Positions 35,094 to 45,238 are shown, numbered from the stretch's first letter. The stretch: DNA of 56,136 nt from Campylobacterales bacterium (GCA_027082175.1 JALWIX010000043.1:1-56136), one strand, 5' to 3'. Notes: a model not told the origin generated them from the sequence alone. Made by a program: numbers and translations.

Positions 35094-35381
35094 ATGATAG
35101 AACAAATTGAAAAAAAAGAGTTGTTAGAGGAATTAGAAGAGATTCAAAGTAGTTATAAAAATCTGGACTTTAAATTTTTGATTATGGTTATTTTAACTAT
35201 ATTTATTGTATTTTTACTAGCATTTCCAAAAATCTATATAAGAAACCATATCTATTATACCAGTAGAAACATAAACAAACTTTTGGACGAATACCAAATT
35301 CTTAAAGAGGAAAACAGACTGTTAAAACAGAAACTTGAATATATGAGATTTAAAAATCAAGTATTAGATACTATGTTTTAA
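35094..35381 (+). CDS. FtsL-like small bitopic membrane protein
   Basis: This 95-residue protein has one membrane helix (about 27-48) and then a heptad-rich coiled coil (NKLLDEYQILKEENRLLKQK). That architecture is the one shared by FtsL and DivIC/FtsB-type septum proteins. Position directly after rsmH is where ftsL sits in most bacteria, and this is the main reason for the call; the sequence itself is too divergent to be sure. AGGAGAAC precedes ATG 35094. Confidence 0.65.
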   Translation: MIEQIEKKELLEELEEIQSSYKNLDFKFLIMVILTIFIVFLLAFPKIYIRNHIYYTSRNINKLLDEYQILKEENRLLKQKLEYMRFKNQVLDTMF

Positions 35382-35423
35382 TATTTGTAGTGTAGTTTAA
35401 TTAATTTGACCATAAGGAACGGG

Positions 35424-38400
35424 GTGATTAGAAAATTTATCGAGTTTGCTATTGATAGGCCTATTTTAAATCATATCTTTTTAGTTTTTATTTTGATATT
35501 ATCGGTTTTTGCATATAAAAATGTTCCTAAAGAGATTTTTCCTCCTATCGATTTAAACAAGATACTTATAACAGGAAGCTATCCTGGCGCAAGCGCCGAA
35601 AATCTAGACTATATGGCTGTAAAAAATCTAGAAGATAGTCTAAAAAACGTAACGAATCTATCTGAGATAAATTCTATTGTTAAAAATGGAAGATTTACTA
35701 TAGTTTCGGACATTAAAGAGGGCGCAGACGAGATTTTGGTTTTAAACGACGTTAAAGATCAGATTTCCAAAATCAGAAGGGATCTGCCCTCTGATATGGA
35801 TGAGCCTGTAGCTACGGTTTTAAAAAAGAGTTTTCCTCTTGTTTTGATTGCGATCGCTTATGAAGGCGATAGAAGAAAGCTTTTAGATATAGCTGATGAA
35901 TTAAAATCTGAACTATCAAATATAAAAGATTTAAGCGATATAACTATAAGAGGGGATGCCAAAGATGAGTTAGAGATAGTCTTAAATGAAAAGATTATTG
36001 ACGCTTACGGTTTTGATCTTACGCAAGTTGTAAACGTTTTAAAAACTTTATCTTCGATATTTCCAATAGGAACTATTAAAGAGAAAGGCAACCACCTTTT
36101 CGTAACTACTCAAAACGGAAGAAAACTTAAAAAAGAGTGGGAAGACACTATTTTAAACATTGCAGGTAAAAAGATATATCTAAAAGATATCGCATCTGTT
36201 AAGTTTACACTATCAGACCCTACCCAGCTTTCTCATTTTAACGGTAAGCCAAATGTTTCCATAAATATAGAAAAGTCAAAAAACGGAAACGCTATAGAGC
36301 TAGTTAAAGAGATAAAAAATAAGCTTAAAGAGTTTAAAAAAAGATATCCAGAATTTACGTTTCAGGTATATACTGATACTTCCGTTTGGATAAGAAATAG
36401 ATTAAATACCGTTACGTCAAACCTCTTTTTTGGTCTTATTTTGGTTTTTGCTTCTCTATTTTTGACGCTCAATTGGCGTATCTCTTTAGTTGTGGGGATA
36501 GGGATACCCGTTAGTTTTATGATAGGTCTTATTTCATTGGAGATAATGGGATATAGTTTAAATATGCTCTCTTTGTTAGGCGCTTTAATAGCTCTAGGAA
36601 TGTTGGTTGATGAAGCTATAGTGGTTGCGGAAAATATCTATAGACATTTAGAGATGGGTAAAGACCCAAGAAGCGCAACTATTGACGGAACGCTGGAGAT
36701 GTTTCCCGCTGTTTTGACGGCAACCGCCACTACTATTTTTGCTTTTTTGCCTCTTTTAATTATGAGCGGAGAGATGGGTGTGTTTATAAAAATATTGCCC
36801 ATTATGATATCTATTTTGCTCTTTTCATCTCTTTTTGAGGCTTTTTATTTTTTACCTTTGCACGCAAAAGATTTACTTAAAGTTGATAAAAAGAGGAAAG
36901 AAAGCGGAGAGTTTTGGAAAAAGATGGGAGACTTGTATGAAAAAATATTATCTTTTCTTCTTAAAAGAAAGTATCTCTCTTTAATAACTTTGGTTATTTT
37001 GATATTATCCTCTACTTATATAATGCTGAAAAACTCCAAATTTCAGCTTTTTCCCGAGTTTGACACCACTCAGATATATGTTTCTGGAAGGGTAAATGTT
37101 AACAACGATATTTTCGAAACGGAAAAGATTATCGCAAAGATAGAAAAAGAGATATTAAAAAATATTAAACAAAAAGAGGTCTCAAGCGTAACGTCGATAA
37201 TAGGGATGAAACTGGATGCTAAAAATGAAGCGGAAATCGGAGATAATCTTTTTCATATTTTTGTAAATCTCCATGAGCCTAAACCTAAAAATTTTGTTGA
37301 CAAATATATCGTTCCATATTTTTCTTTGGAATATGAACCAGCGGATATGATAAGAGATAGAAGTGCGAAAGAGGTGGCAAGTGATATTAAAAAAGTCGTA
37401 TATAGATTTAAAGATAATGCCGAGATTGAAGAGCTAAACGTTATCGTTCCTCAAGCTGGAATAGTAAAAAGCGATATAGAGATATCTTTAGTCTATAAAA
37501 AGGATAAAGACGTAATTGAGGCTATAGATATTATCGAAAATGAGATGAAAAAAATAAAAGGCGTATTTAATATAACAGACGATGCCTTTGAAGGGGAGAA
37601 GGAGCTTAAACTAATTGTAAATAAATTTGGAGAGTCGTTGGGTATAACGGAAGGATATCTTTATAGCGTTTTAAAGCCTCTTTATCTTAAAGGCGAGTTT
37701 TTAAAAATGTTTAAAGACGAAGAGTTATTAAGGGTTAGATTTGAGGGAGCAAATAAGGATAGATTCGACTCTTTGAAAAATTTGGAGGTAAACCTTCCAA
37801 ATAGCAATAAAAAGGTGTTTTTAAAAGATGTTGCCGATTTTGTATTTAAAAGACATTTTTATACGATCATAAAAGAGAACGGTAATAAAATAAGAACTAT
37901 TTATGCTTCTTTAGATAAGAAGATAATTACTTCCGCCGAATTTTACAAAAAGATGTCGCCTATTTTAAATAAAATAGAAGAAAAAGGCATAAAAATCGAG
38001 ATAAAGGGTGAGGAGAAAGAGAACAAAAAAGTAAAAAAAGAGATAGGCGAGGCGGCTATAATAGCGACTTTTTTGATTTTTTTAGCTTTAGTTTGGATGT
38101 TTGGGTCAATTGTACAATCTTTAATCGTTTTAAGCTCTATTCCTTTATCCATTTTTGGGGTTATGGTAGGACATTATATAATGGGAGTTAATTTAACAAT
38201 GCCCAGTATGATAGGCGTTGTTGGTCTTGCCGGCGTTGTTGTTAACGATGGACTTATTATGTTGGATTTTATTAGAAAATGTAAAAATATAGAATGCGTA
38301 ATTAAAAAAGCTAAATTGAGATTAAGACCGATCCTTTTGACTTCAATAACTACGGTTTTAGGATTGTCGACCCTTATATTTTTTGCGTCGGGACAGAGCC

Positions 38401-38513
38401 TTATACTTCAGCCGATGGCTATAACTTTAGGGTTTGGTATAGCATGGGCTACAATTATCAATCTATATATAGTTCCGCTCTTTTTTAGCTCTATTTATAG
38501 AATAAAAGGATAA
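35424..38513 (+). CDS. RND-family efflux transporter (AcrB superfamily), without adaptor genes
   Basis: This is a 1029-residue twelve-helix pump if it starts at GTG 35424, which follows AAGGAACG and gives the family start MIRKFIEFAIDRPI; TTG 35406 is possible. Helix 4 reads LGALIALGMLVDEAIVVAEN with proton-relay acidic residues, and the second half repeats the fold (GVVGLAGVVVNDGLIMLDF). It belongs with the hydrophobic-compound RND pumps, not the heavy-metal ones. Neither an adaptor nor an outer-membrane partner is adjacent, so it must borrow them or act in another role. The substrate is unknown. Confidence 0.9.
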   Translation: MIRKFIEFAIDRPILNHIFLVFILILSVFAYKNVPKEIFPPIDLNKILITGSYPGASAENLDYMAVKNLEDSLKNVTNLSEINSIVKNGRFTIVSDIKEGADEILVLNDVKDQISKIRRDLPSDMDEPVATVLKKSFPLVLIAIAYEGDRRKLLDIADELKSELSNIKDLSDITIRGDAKDELEIVLNEKIIDAYGFDLTQVVNVLKTLSSIFPIGTIKEKGNHLFVTTQNGRKLKKEWEDTILNIAGKKIYLKDIASVKFTLSDPTQLSHFNGKPNVSINIEKSKNGNAIELVKEIKNKLKEFKKRYPEFTFQVYTDTSVWIRNRLNTVTSNLFFGLILVFASLFLTLNWRISLVVGIGIPVSFMIGLISLEIMGYSLNMLSLLGALIALGMLVDEAIVVAENIYRHLEMGKDPRSATIDGTLEMFPAVLTATATTIFAFLPLLIMSGEMGVFIKILPIMISILLFSSLFEAFYFLPLHAKDLLKVDKKRKESGEFWKKMGDLYEKILSFLLKRKYLSLITLVILILSSTYIMLKNSKFQLFPEFDTTQIYVSGRVNVNNDIFETEKIIAKIEKEILKNIKQKEVSSVTSIIGMKLDAKNEAEIGDNLFHIFVNLHEPKPKNFVDKYIVPYFSLEYEPADMIRDRSAKEVASDIKKVVYRFKDNAEIEELNVIVPQAGIVKSDIEISLVYKKDKDVIEAIDIIENEMKKIKGVFNITDDAFEGEKELKLIVNKFGESLGITEGYLYSVLKPLYLKGEFLKMFKDEELLRVRFEGANKDRFDSLKNLEVNLPNSNKKVFLKDVADFVFKRHFYTIIKENGNKIRTIYASLDKKIITSAEFYKKMSPILNKIEEKGIKIEIKGEEKENKKVKKEIGEAAIIATFLIFLALVWMFGSIVQSLIVLSSIPLSIFGVMVGHYIMGVNLTMPSMIGVVGLAGVVVNDGLIMLDFIRKCKNIECVIKKAKLRLRPILLTSITTVLGLSTLIFFASGQSLILQPMAITLGFGIAWATIINLYIVPLFFSSIYRIKG

Positions 38514-38592
38514 AATTAGTTACAAAAAACGAGTAGAACTAACAAATTCAATATATAAGCATTATATTAAATTATTTTATAATTTTATAAGA

Positions 38593-38598
38593 TATAAT
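38593..38598 (+). promoter_or_regulatory. -10 element of the DUF2018-ispB-hemA-proS group
   Basis: TATAAT lies in a run of AT-rich sequence in the 145-base gap and predicts transcription about 50 bases before ATG 38659. No clear -35 is seen. Confidence 0.5.
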
Positions 38599-38658
38599 AT
38601 GAAGCTCAGTTTTTATAGGTTTCATTATAACAATTTTGATAAAAAATAGGAGGGGAAA

Positions 38659-38940
38659 ATGTTTAACGATGTAGATGATTTTATGATGGGAACGCCAAAA
38701 AGTAAATTTATCGATATTGTTTTTCACGCCAACAAAAATATCGTGGAAAACGAGCTTGAAAGATTGATGGAGTGGATGGCTGCTTTGGAGCTGATTTTGG
38801 AAAAAGAGTGCAATGTCGACGATGTGGAAAAGAGAGTGAAATATTTTATAGCCAACGAAGAGAATAAAAAAGAGTTGGAAAACAAAATTAACTCGCTTTA
38901 TATTGAATCTATGGGAAATATATTAACTCAGTCGGAGTAG
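38659..38940 (+). CDS. DUF2018 family protein (HP0242-like)
   Basis: This is a 93-residue all-helical protein with the segment PKSKFIDIVFHANKNIVENE, as I recall the DUF2018 family to which Helicobacter HP0242 belongs. HP0242 forms an intertwined, knotted homodimer in crystals, and its cellular function is unknown. The following genes (polyprenyl synthase, hemA, proS) are also the neighbours of HP0242, which supports the call. A strong AGGAGGGG lies four bases before ATG 38659. Confidence 0.8.
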   Translation: MFNDVDDFMMGTPKSKFIDIVFHANKNIVENELERLMEWMAALELILEKECNVDDVEKRVKYFIANEENKKELENKINSLYIESMGNILTQSE

Positions 38941-38953
38941 CGTTTTAGATAGA

Positions 38954-39021
38954 GGAATGGGGATTAGAAAAAAGGAATTGGGGAAAGAAACCCTGATTCC
39001 AAATTTTCAATTTCTAATTCC
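38954..39021. repeat. Intergenic imperfect hairpin with GGAATT-type words
   Basis: The core GGAATTGGGG (38974-38983) pairs with CCCTGATTCC (38991-39000) at eight of ten positions. Outer arms, 38954-38973 (purine-rich, starting GGAATGGGG) and 39001-39021 (ending CTAATTCC), extend it imperfectly to about 30 bases per arm. It lies between the DUF2018 gene and the polyprenyl synthase gene, just before AAGGAG. It looks like a member of the same word family as the gaps after proS and hemC. Confidence 0.5.
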
Positions 39022-39041
39022 GTTAGAATTAAGGAGTATTT

Positions 39042-39932
39042 TTGGTAAATCTTGTTGAAAAAAAGATTGAGCAGTATATAGATAATTTAAAAGATGAAAA
39101 AATTAAAGAGCTTTATAAAAAACTCCCTTCTGGAAAAAGGCTTAGGAGTAAATTAATACTCAAAATAGCTAAAAATGAGCAAGCCGTTGATTTAGCCGCG
39201 ATTATCGAGATGATTCATGCAGCTAGTCTTTTGCACGACGATGTTATAGATGATGCGTTAACTAGGAGAGGCGCTCCTTCTATAAATGCGTTATACGGCA
39301 ACAAAACAGCCATAATGTTGGGAGATATTCTTTATTCAAAAGCTTTTTTTGAGCTCACCAAATTTAGCGACGAGATCGCTAAAAACGTTTCAAATGCTGT
39401 TACTCTTTTGAGTATTGGCGAGATGATGGATGTGGAATTGACAAAAGCTTTTAATACCGATTTGGAAATCTATCTTGATATGATCTATAAAAAAACCGCC
39501 TCTTTGATAGAAGCAAGCGCCAAATGCGCCGCAATATTGGCGGGGAAAAATAGCGAAGCATACGCGCTTTACGGCAAAAACTTAGGTCTTGCGTTTCAGA
39601 TAGTCGACGATATATTGGATGTGGTCTCAGATAGCGAGACTCTCGGAAAACCTGCAATGAATGACTTTAGAGAAGGAAAAACCACTCTTCCTTATATCTA
39701 CCTTTACAACTCTTTAGAACAAAAAGATAGAGAAAAGCTCCTTTTTATGTTTAAAAAAGAGGCTAGTGAAGATGAGAAGATGTGGATAAAAGAGATGATG
39801 GATAAAACAGGAGCGATAGATAAGTCAAAAGAGTTTGCTAAAAGGCTCGGTTTAGAAGCGTTAAAAGCTATAGATGAAGAGGATATAGAACTTAAAGAGA
39901 TTATGAAAAATTTGATTGACAGGGAATATTGA
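39042..39932 (+). CDS. ispB: Polyprenyl diphosphate synthase (octaprenyl type)
   Basis: This 296-residue trans-prenyltransferase builds the side chain of menaquinone. The first aspartate motif is LLHDDVIDDALTRRG and the second is FQIVDDILDV. The GKRLRSKLILKIAK block near the start and GKPAMNDFREGKTTLPYI near the end are family-typical. TTG 39042 follows AAGGAG. Chain length cannot be read from sequence with certainty. It is followed by hemA with a three-base overlap or contact. Confidence 0.9.
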   Translation: MVNLVEKKIEQYIDNLKDEKIKELYKKLPSGKRLRSKLILKIAKNEQAVDLAAIIEMIHAASLLHDDVIDDALTRRGAPSINALYGNKTAIMLGDILYSKAFFELTKFSDEIAKNVSNAVTLLSIGEMMDVELTKAFNTDLEIYLDMIYKKTASLIEASAKCAAILAGKNSEAYALYGKNLGLAFQIVDDILDVVSDSETLGKPAMNDFREGKTTLPYIYLYNSLEQKDREKLLFMFKKEASEDEKMWIKEMMDKTGAIDKSKEFAKRLGLEALKAIDEEDIELKEIMKNLIDREY

Positions 39933-41260
39933 TGCAATATTTAGTAGTAAGTTTTTCCCACAAAAATACGGACCTTGAAACTAGAGAAAGATTGGCCTTA
40001 AGTCAGGACGAGGTTAGAGAGAGGGCATATAAAGAGCTTATAGAGTTTCCATTTATCAATGAACTTATAATTCTTTCCACTTGTAATAGAGTTGAAATCA
40101 TAGCAAGCGTTAAAGATACTTTCAAAGCTATTAATGCAATTTTGGAGGTGTTGTCGAAAATATCCGGCATCAGTTTTGACGAGCTAGAAGGAAGAGCCGA
40201 TATATATGAAGATAATGGCGCAATTTATCATATCTTTAGCGTAGCTTCGGCATTGGACAGCCTTGTTATAGGCGAAACTCAGATTTCAGGGCAGCTTAAG
40301 ATGGCTTTTAAAGAGTCTTTTGAAAAAGGTTACTCTTCCCAAAAGTTGGCCCGGGTTATGCATTATGCCTTTAAATGCGCGGCGGAAGTTAGAAACAGTA
40401 CGGATATATCTAAAAATCCCGTCTCTATAGCTAGCGCGGCGGTTGCTCAGGCAAAAGATATTTTAGAGAGTCTGGGGGGATATACCGCTTTAGTTTTGGG
40501 AACGGGAGAGATGGGGCAACTGGCCGCAAAACATCTGATTTCAAATGGTTGCAACGTAATTTTGATAGGTAGAAATTTTGAAAAAGCTAAAAAGATAGCT
40601 AACGATCTTGGAGAAAGCGCTAGTGCGGAATCTGTGGAAAATCTAAAAAGTCTTATAAATCGTCATAAGCTTCTTTTTACAGCAACATCTTCGCAAGAGC
40701 CGGTGATAACAAAAGAGATGGTTGAGATAAAAGAGTTTAAGAGATACTGGTTCGATATGGCCGTTCCAAGGGATATTGAGGAGTTTGATTTTGAAAATAT
40801 TGAAGTGTATGTTGTTGACGATTTAAAAGAGATTGTTAATAAAAGTCTTGCTTTAAGAGAAGCTCAAGCTAAGGAAGCTTATAAAATAGTCGGTAGATAT
40901 ACAAAAGATTTTTTCAAATGGCTTCAGACTTTAGCAATAGAGCCTATTATAAAAGGGATAAGAGAGAAAGCTAAAGAAGCGAGTGTCAATGAAATCAAAA
41001 AAGCTATCAAGAAAGGATATCTTCCAAAAGAGTTGGAAGAGGAAGTTACCAAAATACTTCATAATGCTTTTAACAAATTTTTGCATAAACCGACTAAAAA
41101 TCTGAAAAATATTGCTGATGATCCAAGTGGCGATGTAATAGTTGAATCAATCAAATTTTTCTTTGATTTAAGCGGAGAAGAATATAACCATCTAAACAGA
41201 TATAAATGTGAATATTATATGAATATGGTGGAAGAAAAAGGAGAAAATTGTGAAGTTTAG
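39932..41260 (+). CDS. hemA: Glutamyl-tRNA reductase
   Basis: This 442-residue enzyme catalyses the first committed step of tetrapyrrole synthesis, reducing Glu-tRNA to glutamate-1-semialdehyde. The catalytic cysteine is in LSTCNRVEI. The blocks [28 protein letters not shown] (NADPH site) and [10 protein letters not shown] are all present. ATG 39932, behind AGGGA, is preferred over TTG 39929. It sits between the polyprenyl synthase and proS, and overlaps proS by 11 bases. Confidence 0.96.
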   Translation: MQYLVVSFSHKNTDLETRERLALSQDEVRERAYKELIEFPFINELIILSTCNRVEIIASVKDTFKAINAILEVLSKISGISFDELEGRADIYEDNGAIYHIFSVASALDSLVIGETQISGQLKMAFKESFEKGYSSQKLARVMHYAFKCAAEVRNSTDISKNPVSIASAAVAQAKDILESLGGYTALVLGTGEMGQLAAKHLISNGCNVILIGRNFEKAKKIANDLGESASAESVENLKSLINRHKLLFTATSSQEPVITKEMVEIKEFKRYWFDMAVPRDIEEFDFENIEVYVVDDLKEIVNKSLALREAQAKEAYKIVGRYTKDFFKWLQTLAIEPIIKGIREKAKEASVNEIKKAIKKGYLPKELEEEVTKILHNAFNKFLHKPTKNLKNIADDPSGDVIVESIKFFFDLSGEEYNHLNRYKCEYYMNMVEEKGENCEV

Positions 41261-42953
41261 CAATGCATTTATTCCTACGACGAAAGAGACGCCCAAAGAT
41301 GCAGTTTTGCCGAGCCATATATATCTTATCAGAGGGGGATTTGTAAACCAAGTTGCAAGCGGGATATATAACTTTTTGCCACTGGGAAAAATAGTTTTAG
41401 ATAAGATAAGGAATATCATAAAAGAGGAGTTGGACAGTTCTGGATGTCAAGAAGTTCAGTTAGGTTTTGTAACACCTTGCGATATATGGGAGAGAAGCGG
41501 AAGGTTTGGAAAATACGGAAAAGAGCTCTTAAGATTTAAGGATAGGCGAGACAACTGTTTTGTTTTAGGACCGACACATGAAGAGATGATGGTCGAGCTT
41601 GTAAAAAACAGAGTGACTAGTTATAAACAGCTTCCTTTAAATCTATATCAAATACATTTAAAATTTAGGGATGAGGCAAGACCTAGATTTGGACTTTTAA
41701 GAGGTAGAGAGTTTTTGATGAAAGACGGATACTCCTTTCATGCGGACGAAGAGGATATGAAAAGAGAGTATCAGTTGATGGAAGATACATACAAAAAAAT
41801 ATTCTCAAAACTAGGACTTGAATTTAGAGTTGTAGAGGCTGATGTTGGGGCTATTGGGGGAAGTGGAAGCAAAGAGTTTATGGTTTTGGCAGATAGCGGG
41901 GAAGACACCATAGTCGTATGCGAATCTTGCGAATACGCCGCAAATATAGAAGCGGCTAAAAGGAAAAAACCGCAACCTCCTACGGAGGCTCCTGAATTTA
42001 GCGGTTTTGCCAAATTTCATACGCCAGATGTAAAGTCTATAGAGGAACTAAGCGGCTTTTTCCATGTCGAGCCTTATTTTCTTTTAAAAGCGGTTGCGAA
42101 AAAGGCGATTTATGATGAGAGTGAAGAGATAGTCCTCTTTTTTCTAAGGGGAAGCGATGAACTTCAAGAAACAAAAGCGCAAAACGCCGTAGGAGCAAAC
42201 GAGCTCAGGGATGTCAGCGAGGAAGAGCTTGAAAAAAACGGGTTGGTTCCTGGATTTATAGGACCTTATGAACTTAAAGTCAAATTTGTTATAGATGAAA
42301 GCCTAAAAGGCGAAAAGAGTCTTATCTGCGGTGCAAACGAAAAAGATTACCATATAATTGGATGCGATTTGACAAAATTGGAAGCTGATTATGCGGATAT
42401 TGTTTCAGTAAAAGAGGGTGATGAGTGTCCTGTGTGTTCTGGGAAACTAACTCTAAAAAAAGGTATAGAAGTAGGGCATATATTTCAACTTGGAACAAGA
42501 TATTCCGAGCCTCTTGAAGCTATGTTTTTGGATGAAAACGGGAGACAAAAGCCTTTTGTAATGGGAACATACGGGATAGGCGTTAGCAGATTGGTAGCGG
42601 CTATCATAGAGCAGTCTCACGATGAAAGAGGATGTATATGGCCTATATCCGTAGCGCCATATCTTGTAGATATAGTTGTTTCAAACGTAAAAGATGAAGA
42701 GCAGTTTGAATTTGCCAAAACTTTATATAACAATCTGTTAAATAAAAATATAGAAGTAATATTGGATGATAGAAACGAGAGATTTGGCTTTAAGATGAAA
42801 GATTTTGAGCTTATCGGTTTTCCGTACGCTATTATCGTAGGAAAAGATTTAAAAGAGGGTAAAGTAGAGTTTGTCGATAGAAAGACTTTAGAAAAAGTAG
42901 ATGTTCCCAAAGAAGAGATATTGGATTTTATTTTAGATAAAATTAAACATTAA
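41250..42953 (+). CDS. proS: Prolyl-tRNA synthetase (bacterial type with editing insertion)
   Basis: This 567-residue class II synthetase has motif 2 blocks [14 protein letters not shown] and [21 protein letters not shown] and motif 3 [17 protein letters not shown]. The long insertion between motifs 2 and 3 (about 225-400, [16 protein letters not shown]) is the INS editing domain of the bacterial form. The anticodon-binding domain closes the protein. GTG 41250 overlaps the end of hemA and has GGAG upstream. Confidence 0.97.
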   Translation: MKFSNAFIPTTKETPKDAVLPSHIYLIRGGFVNQVASGIYNFLPLGKIVLDKIRNIIKEELDSSGCQEVQLGFVTPCDIWERSGRFGKYGKELLRFKDRRDNCFVLGPTHEEMMVELVKNRVTSYKQLPLNLYQIHLKFRDEARPRFGLLRGREFLMKDGYSFHADEEDMKREYQLMEDTYKKIFSKLGLEFRVVEADVGAIGGSGSKEFMVLADSGEDTIVVCESCEYAANIEAAKRKKPQPPTEAPEFSGFAKFHTPDVKSIEELSGFFHVEPYFLLKAVAKKAIYDESEEIVLFFLRGSDELQETKAQNAVGANELRDVSEEELEKNGLVPGFIGPYELKVKFVIDESLKGEKSLICGANEKDYHIIGCDLTKLEADYADIVSVKEGDECPVCSGKLTLKKGIEVGHIFQLGTRYSEPLEAMFLDENGRQKPFVMGTYGIGVSRLVAAIIEQSHDERGCIWPISVAPYLVDIVVSNVKDEEQFEFAKTLYNNLLNKNIEVILDDRNERFGFKMKDFELIGFPYAIIVGKDLKEGKVEFVDRKTLEKVDVPKEEILDFILDKIKH

Positions 42954-43077
42954 TATTTGATATTAGACATTGAGCATTGGAATAAATGAATTGGGAATCG
43001 GATATATAGTTGAGTGGCTGAGTAGTTGAGTGGGTAAACCAACACTAACCACCCACACTTCTTAAAAAAGGATATTT
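42954..43077. repeat. Intergenic repeat-bearing gap after proS
   Basis: The gap contains ATTAGACATTGA (42962-42973), also found at 45257-45268 after hemC. It also contains GAGTAGTTGAGTGGGTA (43020-43036), found with one change at 54154-54170 after lptB. GAGTGGGT (43028-43035) and ACCCACAC (43051-43058) can pair at seven of eight positions. The period of about nine bases (GTTGAGTGG, CTGAGTA, GTTGAGTGG) shows local tandem duplication. AAAAAAGGA near its end is the binding site for the next gene. Confidence 0.5.
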
Positions 43078-43473
43078 ATGCTCTATTTTTTGCTATATCT
43101 CTTTATCGAGACTTTTGTTTCGGTTGAGATTGCAAGCGCCATAGGTCCTTTTTGGACTTTTGTAGAAATTATATTTTCGGCTATTGTTGGATTTTATATA
43201 TTGATGAATTTTCAATATAAAACCAATGAATATATTATGGCTTTGGCAAAAAGAGAGATTAGTATCGAAGAGTTTGAGTCTTTGAGCCTCTATACTCTTT
43301 TGGGTGCGATTTTACTTATAATTCCAGGGTTTTTTACCGATATTTTAGGTATTTTGCTTCAATTTAACGCATTTGCTAAACTTTTTGCCAGAAAAATACT
43401 CAATCTAAAAAAGAGACCACCTGAAAATAGAGGAGATGATGATGTCATTGATGTTGAGATTATTGAGCGTTAG
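43078..43473 (+). CDS. fxsA: FxsA family membrane protein
   Basis: This 131-residue protein has membrane segments at about 2-20, 26-45 and 70-95. The family hallmark near the third reads IIPGFFTDILGILL, corresponding to the PG-F-TD-G pattern of FxsA. A basic and then acidic tail follows. FxsA of E. coli affects phage exclusion when overexpressed; the normal role is unclear. Its end overlaps the Dsb-like gene by about 30 bases. Confidence 0.85.
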   Translation: MLYFLLYLFIETFVSVEIASAIGPFWTFVEIIFSAIVGFYILMNFQYKTNEYIMALAKREISIEEFESLSLYTLLGAILLIIPGFFTDILGILLQFNAFAKLFARKILNLKKRPPENRGDDDVIDVEIIER

Positions 43474-44287
43474 CGTAGCTGCCGCAGTTTTTAGTTTTGC
43501 CGCAACCGATACGCAGATAAAAAAGTTTGTAAAAAGAGGATTAAGCAAAAATCCGGCAATAAAAGTAGAGAGTGTTGAGATTGTAGATAAACAACTCTTA
43601 GAAAATCCAAAGGGATGGGAAGCATATTTTATAAAGTTCGAATTAAAACTTAAAAGAGGGGGAAAAACGTTAGATATTAGTGAAAACGATATAATATTTG
43701 TAAAAGATAATTTTATAAGTCCAGATTTTATAGATGTTAGGACAAACAGAAGCATAAAGCATTATCTGTCGCCAAAAGTCAAAGACTATTTTTACGACGA
43801 TGAGCATCTACTTTTTGGAAGCAAAAACGCAAAACACAAAATATTGGTTTTTAGTGATCCTAACTGTCCTTTTTGTAAAGATATAGTTCCAGATATTTTA
43901 GAAGCGGCTAAAAAACATCCCGATATCTTTGCTGTATACTACTATCATCTACCTCTTGTGCAGCTTCATCCAGGTTCATTAGCGTTATGCAAAGCTATGA
44001 TAGTGTTGCAAAAAGAGGGAAAAAAGGAATTGTTAAAAAAGATTTACGAAATAGATTTCAATTATGAAGAGAAAGATGAGAAAAAGGTTTTACAAGAACT
44101 CAATAAAAAACTTGGAACTAACTTGACTATTGAAGATATTAACCAAAAATGGGTAAAAGAGCATTTAAAACAAGACATGCAAAGAGCTGAAGAGCTTTTG
44201 GTTAAAGGAACTCCTACGGTCTTCTTAGACGGAAAGAAAGACCCTAGCAAAGAAGAGTATCAAAAATATTTACCAAATAAAGAGTAA
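43442..44287 (+). CDS. Secreted thioredoxin-fold disulfide oxidoreductase (DsbA/DsbC-like)
   Basis: This is a protein of about 281 residues with a signal peptide (SVSVAAAVFSFA). An N-terminal domain (about 20-115) is followed by a thioredoxin-like domain with the active site DPNCPFCKD near residue 140 and the cis-proline loop VKGTPTVFLDG near residue 265. It resembles the periplasmic Dsb proteins of Helicobacter such as HP0231, though that one has a CSYC site by memory. Three consecutive ATGs (43436, 43439, 43442) lie behind AGGAG; spacing favours the third. The start lies within fxsA. An oxidising or isomerising role cannot be decided. Confidence 0.85.
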   Translation: MSLMLRLLSVSVAAAVFSFAATDTQIKKFVKRGLSKNPAIKVESVEIVDKQLLENPKGWEAYFIKFELKLKRGGKTLDISENDIIFVKDNFISPDFIDVRTNRSIKHYLSPKVKDYFYDDEHLLFGSKNAKHKILVFSDPNCPFCKDIVPDILEAAKKHPDIFAVYYYHLPLVQLHPGSLALCKAMIVLQKEGKKELLKKIYEIDFNYEEKDEKKVLQELNKKLGTNLTIEDINQKWVKEHLKQDMQRAEELLVKGTPTVFLDGKKDPSKEEYQKYLPNKE

Positions 44288-44296
44288 AGGCAATAT

Positions 44297-45235
44297 ATGG
44301 AAAGATTGGTTATAGCAACTAGGGGAAGTAAACTTGCACTTTGGCAGTCAAATCATATTAAGTCTATTTTAGAAAAGAGATTTCCACAAATAAGAGTTGA
44401 ATTGCAGGTTTTTAAAACTAAAGGAGATAAGATATTAGATACGCCTCTTGCTTTGATAGGAGGTAAAGGGCTTTTTACAAAAGAGCTTGAAGATGCGATG
44501 TTAAGAGGTGATGCTCATTTGGCGGTTCACAGTCTAAAAGATGTTCCGACAGAACTTCCAAATGGTCTAGTTTTAGGCGCTATCACTAAAAGAGAGGACC
44601 CAAGGGATGCTCTATTGAGCCCAAAATACCCATCTATCGAAGAACTCCCGGCTGAAGCCGTTGTGGGAACTACCAGCCTAAGAAGAAGGATGCAGCTTCT
44701 TCATCTAAGACCAGATCTGAAGATAAAAGATTTAAGAGGAAATGTGGACACTAGAATCAAGAAGTTAAAAGATGGCGAGTTTGACGCTATTATTTTGGCT
44801 TCGGCAGGGCTGAAAAGATTAGGACTAACCAAAGAGGTGAACTATTTTGCTCCTATTGAAGAGGAGAGGATGATACCAGCAATGGGACAGGCAGCTCTTG
44901 GAATAGAGTGTGTTGAGGATGAGAAAATTTTAGAGATCGTAAAGAGTCTTAATGATGAAAAGAGTCAGATAGAGACGACCGTAGAGAGAGATTTTGTAGA
45001 TGTATTGCAAGGTGGATGTCAGGTGCCTATAGGCGTTAAAGCTACCCTAATGGATGATGGAGATATAGTGGCAAGAGCCGTTATAGGCCTACCAAACGGC
45101 AAAGAGCTTTTAAAAGATAAGATTTTTGGAACGAAAGAGAACTATAAAGAGTTAGGAAAGACACTTGCAGAGTCTATGATAGAAGCCGGAGCAAAAGAGC
45201 TGTTAAAAAGAGCCGAAGAGATGGCGTTTAAATAG
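44297..45235 (+). CDS. hemC: Porphobilinogen deaminase (hydroxymethylbilane synthase)
   Basis: This 312-residue enzyme joins four porphobilinogens into hydroxymethylbilane. It starts ATRGSKLALWQSNH, has GGKGLFTKELEDAML and VHSLKDVPTELP, and carries the dipyrromethane cofactor cysteine in LQGGCQVPIGV. With hemA 3 kb upstream it supplies early haem and siroheme precursors. A degenerate repeat gap and an accessory island follow it. Confidence 0.97.
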   Translation: MERLVIATRGSKLALWQSNHIKSILEKRFPQIRVELQVFKTKGDKILDTPLALIGGKGLFTKELEDAMLRGDAHLAVHSLKDVPTELPNGLVLGAITKREDPRDALLSPKYPSIEELPAEAVVGTTSLRRRMQLLHLRPDLKIKDLRGNVDTRIKKLKDGEFDAIILASAGLKRLGLTKEVNYFAPIEEERMIPAMGQAALGIECVEDEKILEIVKSLNDEKSQIETTVERDFVDVLQGGCQVPIGVKATLMDDGDIVARAVIGLPNGKELLKDKIFGTKENYKELGKTLAESMIEAGAKELLKRAEEMAFK

Positions 45236-45238
45236 TTT

